DNA from: Silurus meridionalis
Taxonomy: Eukaryota; Chordata; Actinopteri; Siluriformes; Siluridae
Length of the DNA stretch: 64,000 bases
Assembly (NCBI RefSeq): GCF_014805685.1
Contig: NC_060900.1
Location: 2,313,101-2,377,100, forward strand
Direction: 5' to 3'
Made by a program: the position numbers and the translations under genes. This document shows, piece after piece, positions 45,128-55,605 of the stretch; within the stretch, counting starts at the first letter, position 1, and each line of letters opens with the position of its first letter. The notes beneath the pieces are model-generated. The model was not told the origin of the DNA. It saw only the letters and a list, made by a program, of their open reading frames with translations, and made no database searches.

Positions 45128-47741
45128 AATCTTATTACATCAGATCAAAACCAACCATTAATACAGATCCCATTAAAACACACCTTAACTGAACAACTTC
45201 AAATTGTATATTTAGGTAATTAATAGGAAAAATTATAGAACTTTATATAGAAATTTACAAATTATAAATAAAAGAAAAGTTATTTACGAAATAAAAATAC
45301 ATACAGCCATTTTAACCCATTCTTTTCAATGGTGCCAATAGTTTTGGTGCTGAATACACATGACAAGGCTTTTAAAAAATTCAACCAAATTATAAACCAT
45401 TTTGAAAGTGCAGCTGATGTACTCGTGTGATGGGTGTCACGATTTTCTTACTTATTGTCGAGGCAAACATGATGACAAACCCAGCGAACATGGGTATGTG
45501 GTAGCCGATCCTAAAAAATGAAAGAAGCACAAATCGATTTGCTGAAAAGCTGTAGGTGTTTCGTAACTTTGCAACACATCACTGTCAGGGTCACTGTCAT
45601 CAGTGTTTTCACTGTCGACAAAATAGACAGTATTTTATTTTCTAACAATTTACACGACGTCTGTATTTTATTTATAATAAATTAATTCAATATTTTTTAT
45701 ATATTTGATTCTGAATTTCATTTCTAATGTCCGGGTCAAATAGTACCTACTAAAATAACCATTATAGAAGTCTTTCCTCCAAAACAACTTATATAAATGA
45801 TTATATTACACTAAACAAAGCCAGCTATAGTAATTTTAAACAATTCCCGTTCAGGGAGGTAGTAGCTAAGCAGCTAAGGCTCTCGGTTACTGATTGTGAG
45901 GTTGACGATTCAAGCCCCAGCACCACTAATCTGCTACAGTTGGGCCCTCAAGCAAGGCCCTTAATCTTCTCTGCTTCTTGGGTGCAGTATCATGGCTGAC
46001 CCTGTCATCTTGACTCTGTCCCCAAAATCCTAACAAGCTAGAATATGCAAAGAAAAAAAAGATCTGTAATGTATATTTAACAAGTAAAAACCAAAAGCCC
46101 TAATAGAAATCACCGATTATCCAAAGAAACCTTGACAATTAGCTTTTTCTTACTTTAATTAAGAGCAAGGGCAAGAGGAAAATCCTGAATATCCTGAAGA
46201 ACATCAGAGTAACTCTGAAGTCCTAAAGGGGAAGCAATCTTCCAGATAGTGGAAGTACATAAATACATAAATGCCCTTAGATTACCAGAGGAACTCGGTT
46301 CAAACAGAGTAAAGATCCCTCGGATGCCATGAGGATTGAAGTTGGCAGTCTATCAGAAAGCTGACAGGCTATTAATTCCCATTGGCTTCGTTCTCTATCA
46401 AGTTTTCACACAATCGCTTCCCCTCTCCTCCCTACTATCCAAAACTCTTTATTAGAAGTCATTCAGACCTCCAGTTCTCCACGTCTCATTCCACAATCAC
46501 ATGCCATAACATTAATCTCGGTTATACAGGAATTAGCAGTCAAGCCACTGCATAACTACACACCTGTTGGTCAGAGGACCTACAAATGGGTTGACCAAAA
46601 GCTGCACTATAGCTTTGGATGCAAACAGGAGGCCGACTCTTATGTTCTCATCCTCTAGAAACTTCTTGTCCTCCTTGCAGTGGCTGGAGTCAGGAATGCT
46701 GGTGTTCTCATTGTAGATTGGGGTAACAGTTGATATGGTGAGGTTTTCCTGGGTCACGGTGTTGGTGTTGGTGTTGGTGTTGGTGTAGGTCATGTTATTA
46801 TAGAGAGAGAAGATGGCGGAGAAGGTGGGCTGGTCCATAGTGGGAGGAGAGGATGCATCCAATTTATAGGAGGAGGAGGAGAATGATGAAAGCTCACTTG
46901 GTTGATGCTCAATAGCATACAGGAAGGTAGGGATGATGGGAACTGGAGAGAAAGAAGATGATTGATATAAATTATATTATGGTGTGTATAAGGTGGTATC
47001 AAAAGGTTTCAGGACGAATGGTGATAACTGGTGCTATTCTGACCACGTGCGAACAAAGAGTAAACGGGAAAGTCTGCATGAAACTGGGCAAATCTGCCAC
47101 AGAGATGTTCGACATGACATATGTTTGACATAAGATGATGCTGCAACGAATCGTTGGAGGGGTTTTGAGTTGGGAGATCAGAAACACCTTCAACGGGTTC
47201 AACCCTCGAAAATGTCAAAACCATTCGGCAACTTGTGCATGATGATCATCAGAGATCCATTCCACATGATCTCACTTCTGCACCCACACTATTGCCAGAT
47301 TTGACTCATGCGCACTTCGTCCTTTTCCCAAAGATCCAGGATCCAGCTCGAAGGTCACCGTTTTTGACACCATTGTGGAGATCCAGCACGAATCGCAGAA
47401 GGTCCTTGACACGCTTTGAAAAGAAGACTTCCAGGACATGGTACAGCAGTGGCAGGACCACTGGGGGCGCTGTATTGCTGTGCAAGGGGACTGTTTTAAA
47501 GGTGATAGTGTGTAAAAGTAAATAAATCTCAGTCTCGAAACTTTCTGATACCACCTCGTACATGCTAGAGACATAATCAGATATTATTTTGATTGGACAC
47601 ATTTGTGAGTAAACTTACTGACTCACCCACAACAGTCAGCAACATGTTATCCAGGAGCAGAGCCACACACACGACCACCAGCACGAGGCGCCGAGAGCCC
47701 CTGCTCATCCTGATCCACTCCATTGGATTGAACACAACCAT
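38210..47741 (-). CDS. slc18a1: Vesicular monoamine transporter, VMAT1-like (SLC18A1)
   Basis: Fifteen coding exons in order: 47741-47627, 46942-46564, 45510-45452, 45045-44962, 44531-44439, 44305-44216, 44114-44071, 43072-43012, 42846-42751, 41283-41205, 41030-40979, 40272-40209, 40132-40013, 38537-38404, 38317-38210. All are in phase, giving 525 aa, the length of human VMAT1. It is a 12-TM MFS antiporter that loads amines into secretory vesicles using protons. TM1 has [13 protein letters not shown] (Asp31) and TM2 has [12 protein letters not shown] (Lys148). The large luminal loop has glycosylation sites at N88, N105 and N118 and a TNTNTNTN repeat. Later come [25 protein letters not shown] and [20 protein letters not shown]. 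The tail ([18 protein letters not shown]) resembles VMAT1 more than VMAT2. VDSSMMA has Ala where human VMATs have Pro. Confidence 0.95.
38830..39900 (+). mobile_element. Mobile-element copy carrying an expanded 20-bp array
   Basis: Flanks TTGTCTTGTGTTGTCTGTTTGCACTG (38865 on) and AGCACCAGGGTTCTGGAG...CATTGTCTC (39836 on) match, in complement, the LINE tail at about 26060-26180. The two copies thus belong to one family. The tandem array occupies 38985-39835 between these flanks. It lies in the slc18a1 intron between the last two transmembrane-coding exons. Confidence 0.7.
38985..39835. repeat. 20-bp minisatellite, about 42 copies
   Basis: The basic unit is TGTGATGTAGCTCTATGTTG. Variants change the start (TTTTATG, TGTAATG, TGTTATG) or the end (ATATTG). 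Variant types alternate over long stretches, giving a higher-order 40-bp period (TGTGATG type followed by TTTTATG type). Occasional units lose bases (GTAACTATGTTG at about 39518 and 39674). Two related units exist unexpanded at about 26090-26120. Confidence 0.95.
40410..40785. mobile_element. MITE-like element in an slc18a1 intron
   Basis: It shares with 43150-43632 the blocks CACATTTAGTC, GATGTTCCACTAGATTTTGTGGAGATTTGTGCTCATT, AAGTCAGGTACTAATGAAGG and GGTTTGGGTCTCC. There is no ORF of note. The GTGTCCCAATACTTTTG terminus is missing here. Confidence 0.7.
43150..43632. mobile_element. MITE-like element, most complete copy
   Basis: It begins near GTTTGTGGACACCTGAGCATAAG and ends GGTGTCCCAATACTTTTGCCATAATGTA. 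The two termini share an inverted GGACACC/GGTGTCC core. The non-coding interior is shared with 40410-40785, and partial copies lie at 6494-6580, 29884-30075 and 63935-64000. It is in the slc18a1 intron between exons 7 and 8. Confidence 0.75.
44313..44596. repeat. Two (CA)n tracts flanking slc18a1 exon 5
   Basis: Tracts at 44313-44367 and 44533-44596 lie on either side of coding exon 5 (44439-44531). The second one abuts the acceptor of exon 5, and the first abuts the acceptor of exon 6. On the coding strand both are (UG)n. Confidence 0.95.
44909..45121. repeat. Two (CA)n tracts flanking slc18a1 exon 4
   Basis: Tracts at 44909-44951 and 45055-45121 bracket exon 4 (44962-45045) at distances of about 10 bp. 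The exon 4 acceptor is (TG)n followed by CCGTTCAG. Confidence 0.95.
45852..46075 (+). repeat. tRNA-derived SINE
   Basis: Box A (GTAGCTAAGCAGCTAAGGCTC), box B (GATTCAAGCCCC), body (GTTGGGCCCTCAAGCAAGGCCCTTAAT) and tail (AGAAAAAAAAGATCTGTAATGT). It is antisense to slc18a1, in the intron between exons 2 and 3. Confidence 0.75.
46991..47558 (+). mobile_element. mariner-family element, internally deleted, with transposase C-terminus
   Basis: Termini GGTGGTATCAAAAGGTTTC and the complement GAAACTTTCTGATACCACC form TIRs, with TA at both flanks (46989-46990 and 47559-47560). A plus-strand frame near 47425-47510 reads [18 protein letters not shown] then [10 protein letters not shown]. It resembles the C-terminal Q-W-x-x-R-W-x-x-C-I...Y-F-x-G-D block of mariner/SETMAR transposases. 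The catalytic middle is missing or scrambled. It lies between the first two coding exons of slc18a1. Confidence 0.75.
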
Positions 47742-47756
47742 TTCCAAACCTGCTCA

Positions 47757-47869
<113 letters not shown>

Positions 47870-49230
47870 CAAATTCTCTGGCAAACAGAGATAAGATGAT
47901 CTTCAAGTTCTCTAATCAGCACCCATTGGCGGAGACCAGAAAGCGTGCGAGAACTTAATTACATCCAGACGCCAAACTCAGCAAACACTCCTCACACTCA
48001 TCATACTTATCACCACAGAACAGTGTGTTCACAAACACCTGACTGAGATTATATTCTGGAAACAACGAAATTTAAGGTTGCTGATTTATTCAGTACATAA
48101 TCTCACAAAAACAAATAAATATGACATGTAATTCATTCAGGAATTGAAATATTCCATGTCACATAGACTAAACATTATTAAGACACCTGCCATTTCCAGT
48201 CATATGCAGATCTTCTCCAGGCTAATACTTACTTTTGAGAGATGAACTGAGGATTTTTAGAAAAGTTTAGGCTTTTGCAAGAAATCCAATGTTTTGTGCT
48301 GTTTGTACACATTGTATTGTAAAATGCACTGATGTACTAATATTAAGAATAATTCAAGAAATGCATCAAATAAACTGAGAAAAGGTGGTTGAATGAATGG
48401 ATGGAAGGATAAATAGATGGGTGGATAGATTGATAAATTAAAAGATGGATAGACAGACACTTAGGTAAATATGTAGAAGGATGTATAAATGAATAATAAG
48501 ATTAACAGATGGATAGATAGATGGATGAATGGATGGATGGATGGATTTCAATGTAAATTGTATTATGATGCGGGTGGTAATGCTAGCAAAAAAAGACAAT
48601 TATTTTATAAACCAATTTACAGGTAAAAATAAACAAACAAATAAACAAACTAAAAAATTAATAAACGTGTCACTAAGTTGTGTTAGTTGTGTGTCTCAAC
48701 AGTAGCTTAATTACAAGTTTTCCAGACAATAACAAAATACTTTCATTTTAAATACAGATTTCTTATGAAATATTGATTAAAGAATCACTGTGAAAGTGCA
48801 GTCAGTTTCATTACAGTTCAACATATTTGCTTAATGAAACATAATTCTAAATCTGTGCAATCCAGATTTTGGCCGTATATTTAGTTTATTGTAAATTTTC
48901 TAGAGTCTGCTGATAAATTACAAAATAATATACCTATAAAAATAAACCTATTCAAATAAACTAGTAAAGTGCATTCTCTGTTTTATTTGATAGAATTTTT
49001 ATCCATTTTTTAAGATGGTATAATGAGATTGATACATAAATTTTCCAGCGAATTTACCAACATCATTCAAATTATATAAAAAAAAACATTAAAAAGAAAG
49101 ACCGTTCGAGTTTTTGTTTATAAATGTGTCATAAATAATAATCACTTTTACTTATTAACTAATTATTAATTAATAAGATGCAATAAGAAAAAATACAAGC
49201 GCATCAAAATAATACTAAAACTGGTCTTAC

Positions 49231-49300
49231 CTTCATTTGCTTTGGCTTTCACGCTGTCAGTGTCAGTGTGTATGCGCGCGCGTGTGTGTTTGTGTGTGTG
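49231..49300 (-). promoter_or_regulatory. Putative slc18a1 5' non-coding exon
   Basis: On the minus strand, AAAGCCAAAGCAAATGAAG is followed by a strong donor GTAAGACC (intron starts at 49230). Joined to the acceptor before the slc18a1 start codon it would make a spliced 5' UTR. The 3'-most bases ATGAAG would join TGA, giving a two-codon upstream ORF. The 5' limit is arbitrary. Confidence 0.35.
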
Positions 49301-49412
49301 TCCAGGACAGGTGAGTTGTGTGCCAGGTCCCTTGTTGGACCCTATATGCGAGCTCTGTTCGTTTTTTGAGACAACACTTACACAAAGACCTTATTAGGAC
49401 CCCCCACCACCA

Positions 49413-49416
<4 letters not shown>

Positions 49417-49465
<49 letters not shown>

Positions 49466-49568
49466 GCGTCAGAGCAAGGGTAATTGTTAGCATCTGTTGG
49501 TCTTTTATTGGGTAGGTGAATGACCTGAAGGCTTCTGTTCATCAAGGTTTATCTTTTCTATCAGTCAG

Positions 49569-49623
<55 letters not shown>

Positions 49624-49694
49624 AAACAGCTGCTTGTGTTCGTTAAACAGTGTGCTGTGTATGAGTCGAAGATGTTTGTGGCACACTGACCAAA

Positions 49695-49740
<46 letters not shown>

Positions 49741-49796
49741 GGTGAACAAAGTGTGTAAGAAGACCCTGTGGTGCGTGCGTGCATACATGCACGCAT

Positions 49797-49836
<40 letters not shown>
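49417..49836. repeat. Cluster of four (CA)n/(TG)n microsatellites
   Basis: Runs at about 49417-49462, 49571-49620, 49698-49736 (TG orientation) and 49799-49834, followed by poly-T at 49860 and (TCAC)n-(CA)n at 49951-49999. Between them is short unique sequence without coding signal. The opposed CA and TG runs could pair. Confidence 0.95.
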
Positions 49837-49839
<3 letters not shown>

Positions 49840-50139
49840 GTCTGTTGGTGTGTAATCTGATTTTTTTTTTTTTTTATGCACAGCCTCAGGCTTTAAAGAC
49901 TTTCTTCCTACATCCATCACCTGCTTGGTGCTCAGTTTCCACTTATTTCCTCACTCACTCACTCACTCACTCACTCACACACACACACACACACACACAA
50001 TTCGCTCTTTGAGAGCAGACCCAAAACTCTCCATATGTTTTTTGTTTTATCAGAAAAGTGCAAAGCAGGAATGAAGTTTTTTTGTATAAAATCAGAGCAA
50101 TAATAGGAGACGTGGTGTCTTCCTGCTCCTGTTAAACCT

Positions 50140-50748
50140 TGTCTGTCTTTGAAGTCAGCGTCTTTCTCTCTCGGCCATCCTGTTTGAACAGGTGGGATAA
50201 TTACAGCTCTCCCGAGGCTACTACAGGCTGGAAATCCCACATTTAACGCGGATTTGATCAGGAAACTCGGCCTTGAACGGAAACGCTTTTCATCTCCGCT
50301 GTTCAGTGGCCTGCTCGGGCCGTTTTTAAAAGCAACAGCAGCAGCCCTTGTAGATCAGTAAAGTCTAATCTGGTAATTAACCGGTGGTTTGAAAAGGCAG
50401 TGAAGAAGCCGGCTCAAGCTGAGGGCGCAGGTAAATCACCTGTTCCGGCGCAGGGAAGCAGCTTCCATCCGGGGCCTACTGATGCGGTTAACGCACGGGC
50501 CGTGTTCAAAGAAAGTTTTGATGACACTTGTTTTTTTGTCAGAAGGTGAAATGCGTAAAAGAGCTTTTCATCTCCAGCTTAGAGGTAGTAATTGGCCTTA
50601 ATTACCGCTCTAATACCTGCTGGGGCCTGCTATATAAAGGGTCCTGTTTTGACGTATATTCATAGGGCACACGACCAGCACAGGAGACACATCAGGGAAG
50701 TTAATTTTTCTCGCCGCACTGAAAAACTACGTTCGGAATCCGATCGCC
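50140..50748 (+). promoter_or_regulatory. Promoter of the Dickkopf-like gene
   Basis: A TATA box (TATATAAAG, 50631-50639) lies 110 bp upstream of the start codon, placing initiation around 50660-50670. Upstream sequence is unique and non-repetitive. It has two CTTTGAA-type words that fit the TCF/LEF core (50147-50153 on the plus strand, 50505-50511 on the minus strand). Wnt feedback on Dickkopf genes is established, but use of these sites here is inference. Confidence 0.5.
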
Positions 50749-53700
50749 ATGTGGACGCTCGCTGTTTTTGCCATGTGCCTCGTCCCGGCGGTTCTCTGCT
50801 TGGACTCCAATGAGATTCGCTCCTCCAGAGAGATCGTTACGGATTCTGAGCCGGTAAGAGCTCGTCCTCATCCTCCTCATCTTCCTCATCCTGACTCTGG
50901 ATTCCAAAAGAATCACACATATTTTATATCCTTTTATTGAAATAACCAGTAAAGATAAAAAAAACAAAAAAAACAATTTCAGCTAATATACAGGGAGAAA
51001 TAAATAAACACACAAACAAACAATTAAATAATTATTAAAAAAAATGTAATGTGCTTTCAAGATTTGATTGGTTGCATGTCATTAGGTTAATAAGGTCTGT
51101 GTCTAAAGAGTAGAATGATGCAGGATGGAGATGAAGAGATTTTGGGACACATTTTATAAACCACAGCAAAATTTCATCATTTATTTGAAATACAGTTTGT
51201 TCTGAAATCTTGATGATTGCAAATCAGTGAAATCACTTCCATTAAAGGTCGGACCATGTGCTAAATGAGGCGTTATCACGCTTCCTAGGTTCATCATATG
51301 ATGCTTGTAAAATCCAGATTTCTGCTCTTTATTATTATTCAAATAAACCAGTTAAGTGCATCGTCCATGCAACAAATGTAGATGAGGTAAATTAGGACTG
51401 TTTTATTACATAAAATTTCACATTTATACCACTTCTGTAACATTCCATTAAAAAGAGCAATAGAAGAAAAAAAAGAGCCATAGAAATGTAGTTTTAATCA
51501 TTTTTACATTCATTTTTCTGCCATTTCACCCCGACATCATGCGAAAATAAAATAAAAACTGCAAGAAAGACGTTTCTATTAAGCATTAAGCATCTTTATT
51601 ATAACATTCGAAAATGTTTTACATAAATGCAAGAAAAAAAACTATTACATGTCGTAAAAGTATTATACAAAGTTATACATCAATGATGTTATTACAAACA
51701 GAAACAATGTCCTACAGACCAGGATGTAACAGTAAACGGCTAAAAAAAAAAAACATATCACATTTCGGATTATTATTTTGATATTTATTCTACTGGTCCC
51801 TAAAGAGGACTTTAGTTCTGGTTCTGTTTATTTTTCCTCCTTTTTTGCTTCATTGCCTTCTGTAAATATTCTCCTTGAACATTGTGAAATCTTTTCATGG
51901 CCTGCTTGAGCTCTGGTGTTCTTCATTCACATCACATTAAACATGAAACATGATATTCTACTGTTGTTCCTTCGTTTTGGACAGACGGTGATGACGTCAG
52001 AGAAGGTCACAGTGAACGTGAGCGTCCATAACAACGTCAGACGCCGACAGCACAACCCAGAATGCACCAGTCAGTGGGTCGGTACAAAAAATAAGCACTA
52101 ATAACCGGATCACTGTCACATGATAGTTTCTTATGGGTTTCCTGAACTTCTCCTCTGAATTCCAGGAAAACGGATGCGAGGCCTCGAAGAAGAGACGTGG
52201 ACGTAAAAGGAGGCCAGTGTCTGATGATACAGTCACTGAAAAAGGTAAAAACTAACAGGTTTGTTTCCAGGTTGTGTTGAAGATAAAGAATAGACGTTGG
52301 AGAGGTTTAATGGCTTATAACGTATCTGACTTTTAAATTAAAGAAGCAGTTTGTAATAGTTTTTTTATTCGTTTCCCGCAATTGAAACAAGAACATGCGA
52401 TCTAATCTAACCATTATTAAGAAATCTGATCTCATCCTTCCACAGTAGCTTATGAGGTTGATCTCAGGCACGATCATTAGTAGTGGAAAATACCCCAATA
52501 CCCCGTCTGGTTCAAGCCCCAGTATCGCCAAGCCAGGGCCACTCTTGGGTCCTTAAGCAGGGCCCTTGAGCAAGGCGCTTAACCCTCTGTCCACCAGTTG
52601 CGCTGTGTCATGGAAATGTGAAGAAAGGAATTTCACTGTATCGTATCTGTGACAAATCTTCTTCTTCTTCTTCTTCTTCTTCTTGTGGAGCTCATTTCAG
52701 GCCCAGAAAATATCTAGAAGCCTCAAAGAAAAAAGTTGATTGCGCTCTAATCGTCAAATTATAATCACTTTGCTCTCGAGAAACATATGAGATGATGAGA
52801 TACAAATCTTCAGAGCCGTTCAATCGTTACAAACCGCAGCTTTAAAGCCTACAGCTGTGTAATAAGCGCAAAATCAGATGGAGCCGTAAATCTGGCAGCA
52901 TCAGTTCAAGATCAGGATATCTAGAACCCTGAAACCTTGTGTTTACAATTCATGTCTGGTTCTTTTTTTTTTTTTTTTTTTATCACATATGAGTTTCTGA
53001 CCATGTTCTTCCAGGGTTTAGGGTGTTAGAAAACTGATACGAGACTGAATTTATAAAGCAATATGTAATCATAAGGCTCGACTACAAACCACTAAACACC
53101 TGATAATATCACTTTATGTCATTTATATACAGGTAGACTTTGTTGCTAATTAATTAAAGATTATGTGATTTAATGATGGAAACTTGCTGCCTTTGGAACA
53201 TCTGGCAGAAATAATGTATTTCAAAAATACACTTGAATAGACTGCCACTTATAAACTCCTTTATTCACAAACATCTAAGGAGGTCTTGAAGGCAGCATGA
53301 CATCAAGTGTCCGAGCTGATTTCAGTAAAAAAAAAAAAAAAAAAACTGGCGCATTAATACAGAGTTAGTGTGATGCGGTCAGGTCACTGCTGTGCGAGTA
53401 CCAGGGACTATTTTTTCTATACAACAGTTTCAAACAAGGTTTTAACCAATTTTATAACAATCATTAATATATATAATAATATTATTAATAATAATAATAA
53501 ACATGGATTTTTTCCTCCCATAGGGATAAAGAGGAGTAAGTGTGTGCGCTCACGTGACTGTGGAGAAGGCTGGTGCTGCGTTCAATACCCCGGAGGAGGA
53601 CGGTGCCAAAGGGTTCTTCAGGAAGGCGAGATGTGCCTATTAGGAGGGCGACCCAAATCTAAATCGAGGAGACGTCTGGAGCGGTGTGACTGCATGGCGG

Positions 53701-53786
53701 GTCTGAACTGTCTCTCCAAACCTGGTAGCCTTAAGGGACAAGGAGAGTGCCACGTTTACGACAGGGAACGAGACACCCCACGTTAG
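50749..53786 (+). CDS. Dickkopf-family secreted protein with only the C-terminal Cys domain (DKK4-like)
   Basis: Four exons: 50749-50853, 51985-52077, 52166-52244, 53524-53786. All are in phase, giving 179 aa. A signal peptide (residues 1-17, WTLAVFAMCLVPAVLC) is followed by LDSNEIRSS, similar to the LDFNNIRSS start of mature DKK4. The C-terminal domain has ten cysteines spaced C-x5-C-x4-CC-x8-C-x9-C-x16-C-x1-C-x5-C-x12-C. That is the CRD2 colipase-fold spacing of DKK1/2/4 except for a shorter last loop. Exons 2-3, where paralogues encode CRD1, hold only two cysteines and a basic run (SKKRRGRKRRP). The ARHFWSKI stretch of DKK1/2/4 is replaced by VQYPGGGR. Known DKK CRD2 domains bind LRP5/6, but binding by this one is uncertain. 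The exon 2 donor (TGG then GTCGGT) is weak. Confidence 0.8.
52500..52665 (+). repeat. tRNA-derived SINE, 5'-truncated
   Basis: It begins at box B (GGTTCAAGCCCC) and continues through GGGCCCTTGAGCAAGGC and CTTAACCCTC to the tail AAGAAAGGAATTTCACTGT. A (CTT)n run follows at 52658-52684. It lies in intron 3 of the Dickkopf-like gene. Confidence 0.75.
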
Positions 53787-55590
53787 GGACGTGCCCAGAG
53801 ACGGGCTGTGTCCCAATCCGATATTTGTTTAAAAAGCAGACACTCTGCATGTTGGCCAATTATTTTTGAAAGAAGTGTGGATTCTTTTTATTTTGACTGC
53901 TCAAGTTTCACAATTCTGTACCATTTCAGCCTGGTGAAAACCTTTGAAAACCTTGAAGCATTGAGTGTTTTGTTCCCAGTTTTCATCCCCACTTATAATA
54001 TATATTTTTACATTTTAATATATTGAATTTTGCACCATTGTTAGCAAGCAGAACCCCAGCCCCAGTTTATTATCACATTCAAACAGCTAATAAATATTTG
54101 TATATTTTTATTATACCGTTCATGATCCTAAGTAGGTGTAATGCACGGTATACAATGTAGAATTTTGGGTCCAGGCGATAGACGCCGATAAACGTCCTAC
54201 GTCACACAGTAATTCAGGTCCAATGACTTTTACTGTCACAGCCTTGTGACCAAAGACAGCCTGTGAAAAATAATGTAACGGTATCAGAAATTCGGCGACC
54301 CAGAATACTGTTCTGACAAGCCGCTAATAATGCGACATAATCGTATAATAATGGTATAATGATCTTATACGATTGCTGGCGGTCTGTGGGAGGCTTTTAT
54401 GTTGCTACACAGGGACATTACGAGGTGCAGAATTCGATCTCTGCTCAGATATTCAACGTTCGGTTTAGCACGCCAACATTTTCAACCAAATTAGACGACT
54501 AAGATAAAAGAACACACGAAATGGTACTGAGCCATTTGATTAGATTAGAGTCAGAAAACAAGATAGACACCTTCTTTCCATTTTTGGACACACCTGTCTA
54601 GGTCAGGATTGGAAATGATTTGTAATGTCTGGCAGGTGAATGTGTAAAGTTTGAACGTAAGCTGCTAAGACGTGTTCGGTGGCCACATTTTGCTTTTGTC
54701 CAAACAACATGTTGTGCAAAAAACTGCATGTCTAAATCATGGATTTTGTCTGAAAAGATTTCTTCCCTGTTTTTCTCATCACTTGCTTCTTCGGAAGGGT
54801 TGAAATAGTTATGAAATAGATTGAAGAGTTCAACATTGACCCCTGTGGCTGATTGTGATGAGGCAGACATGCAGCTAAAACTAGCAGGTTATTAGTGAAA
54901 TGAAACTCGTAGCTCCTGCATGAAACTACAAATGAATCATGATTTACAAGAATTTTTTTTGTTTTGATGGACATGTTGTACATGATATGTTGCCTGTACA
55001 TTCAATTTCTTGTCTTTAAAACTCTTCATGCAATCCTCGTGTATGTGAAATCAGTTCCCTTGTTGTTTTGAAGCAATAATATTTTTATTAATGATTATAG
55101 ATTACATTGTTTTGAATGTAGGATGTGCTAGTTTACTCAGCAGCACGGGGCAGAAGGGACGGTTTTATGAGGGGTTTGTACTGTAAGACACGATTTTGGG
55201 CTTCCCTTCTTGGACAATATTTTTTTTTCTTTCCCTTGTGCCTCTTTTTGTAATGGAATAAAATAATTTATATCGTTCGTTTAATTATATTCTTTGCTGT
55301 TTTCATGCAAATGGCGTACTCGAGATCTCATGTTCTATTGTTTACGGATTTTATTTGACTCCAATATTGAGGGTAAACACTTGTTTGGGCATAAAACAAA
55401 TAAATAACATTTAACAATAAATAATATTTTAAAAGTGGTGAGTTGGGGCCCATGCGCCTGGTGTACTTTACAGCCCATTTTAGCACCACCGTTATTTGTG
55501 TCCTGGGGTGGATTTGAGCGCCCTCTGGTGGACCATTAGAGCACTTACATGCTTGTCTTCTGTAGCTTAGAATTGTACCATATACACAAA
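53787..55590. other. Dickkopf-like gene 3' flank
   Basis: AT-rich sequence with several AATAAA words (near 54090 and 55256), probably including the 3' UTR. The ORFs at 54598-55001 (minus) show no recognisable domain. No RNA gene was found. Confidence 0.4.
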
Positions 55591-55605
55591 TATACACAGG
55601 TTCAT

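Noticed and set aside
44758..45192. Cys-Val and Thr-His repeat ORFs around slc18a1 exon 4
   Set aside because: Translations of (CA)n/(TG)n. The only real coding part is exon 4 at 44962-45045 on the minus strand.
1737..46075. Functional tRNA genes at the box A/box B sequences
   Set aside because: All copies continue into the same non-tRNA body (GGGCCC..AAGGCCCTTAA) and poor cloverleaf pairing is apparent, so they are SINEs.
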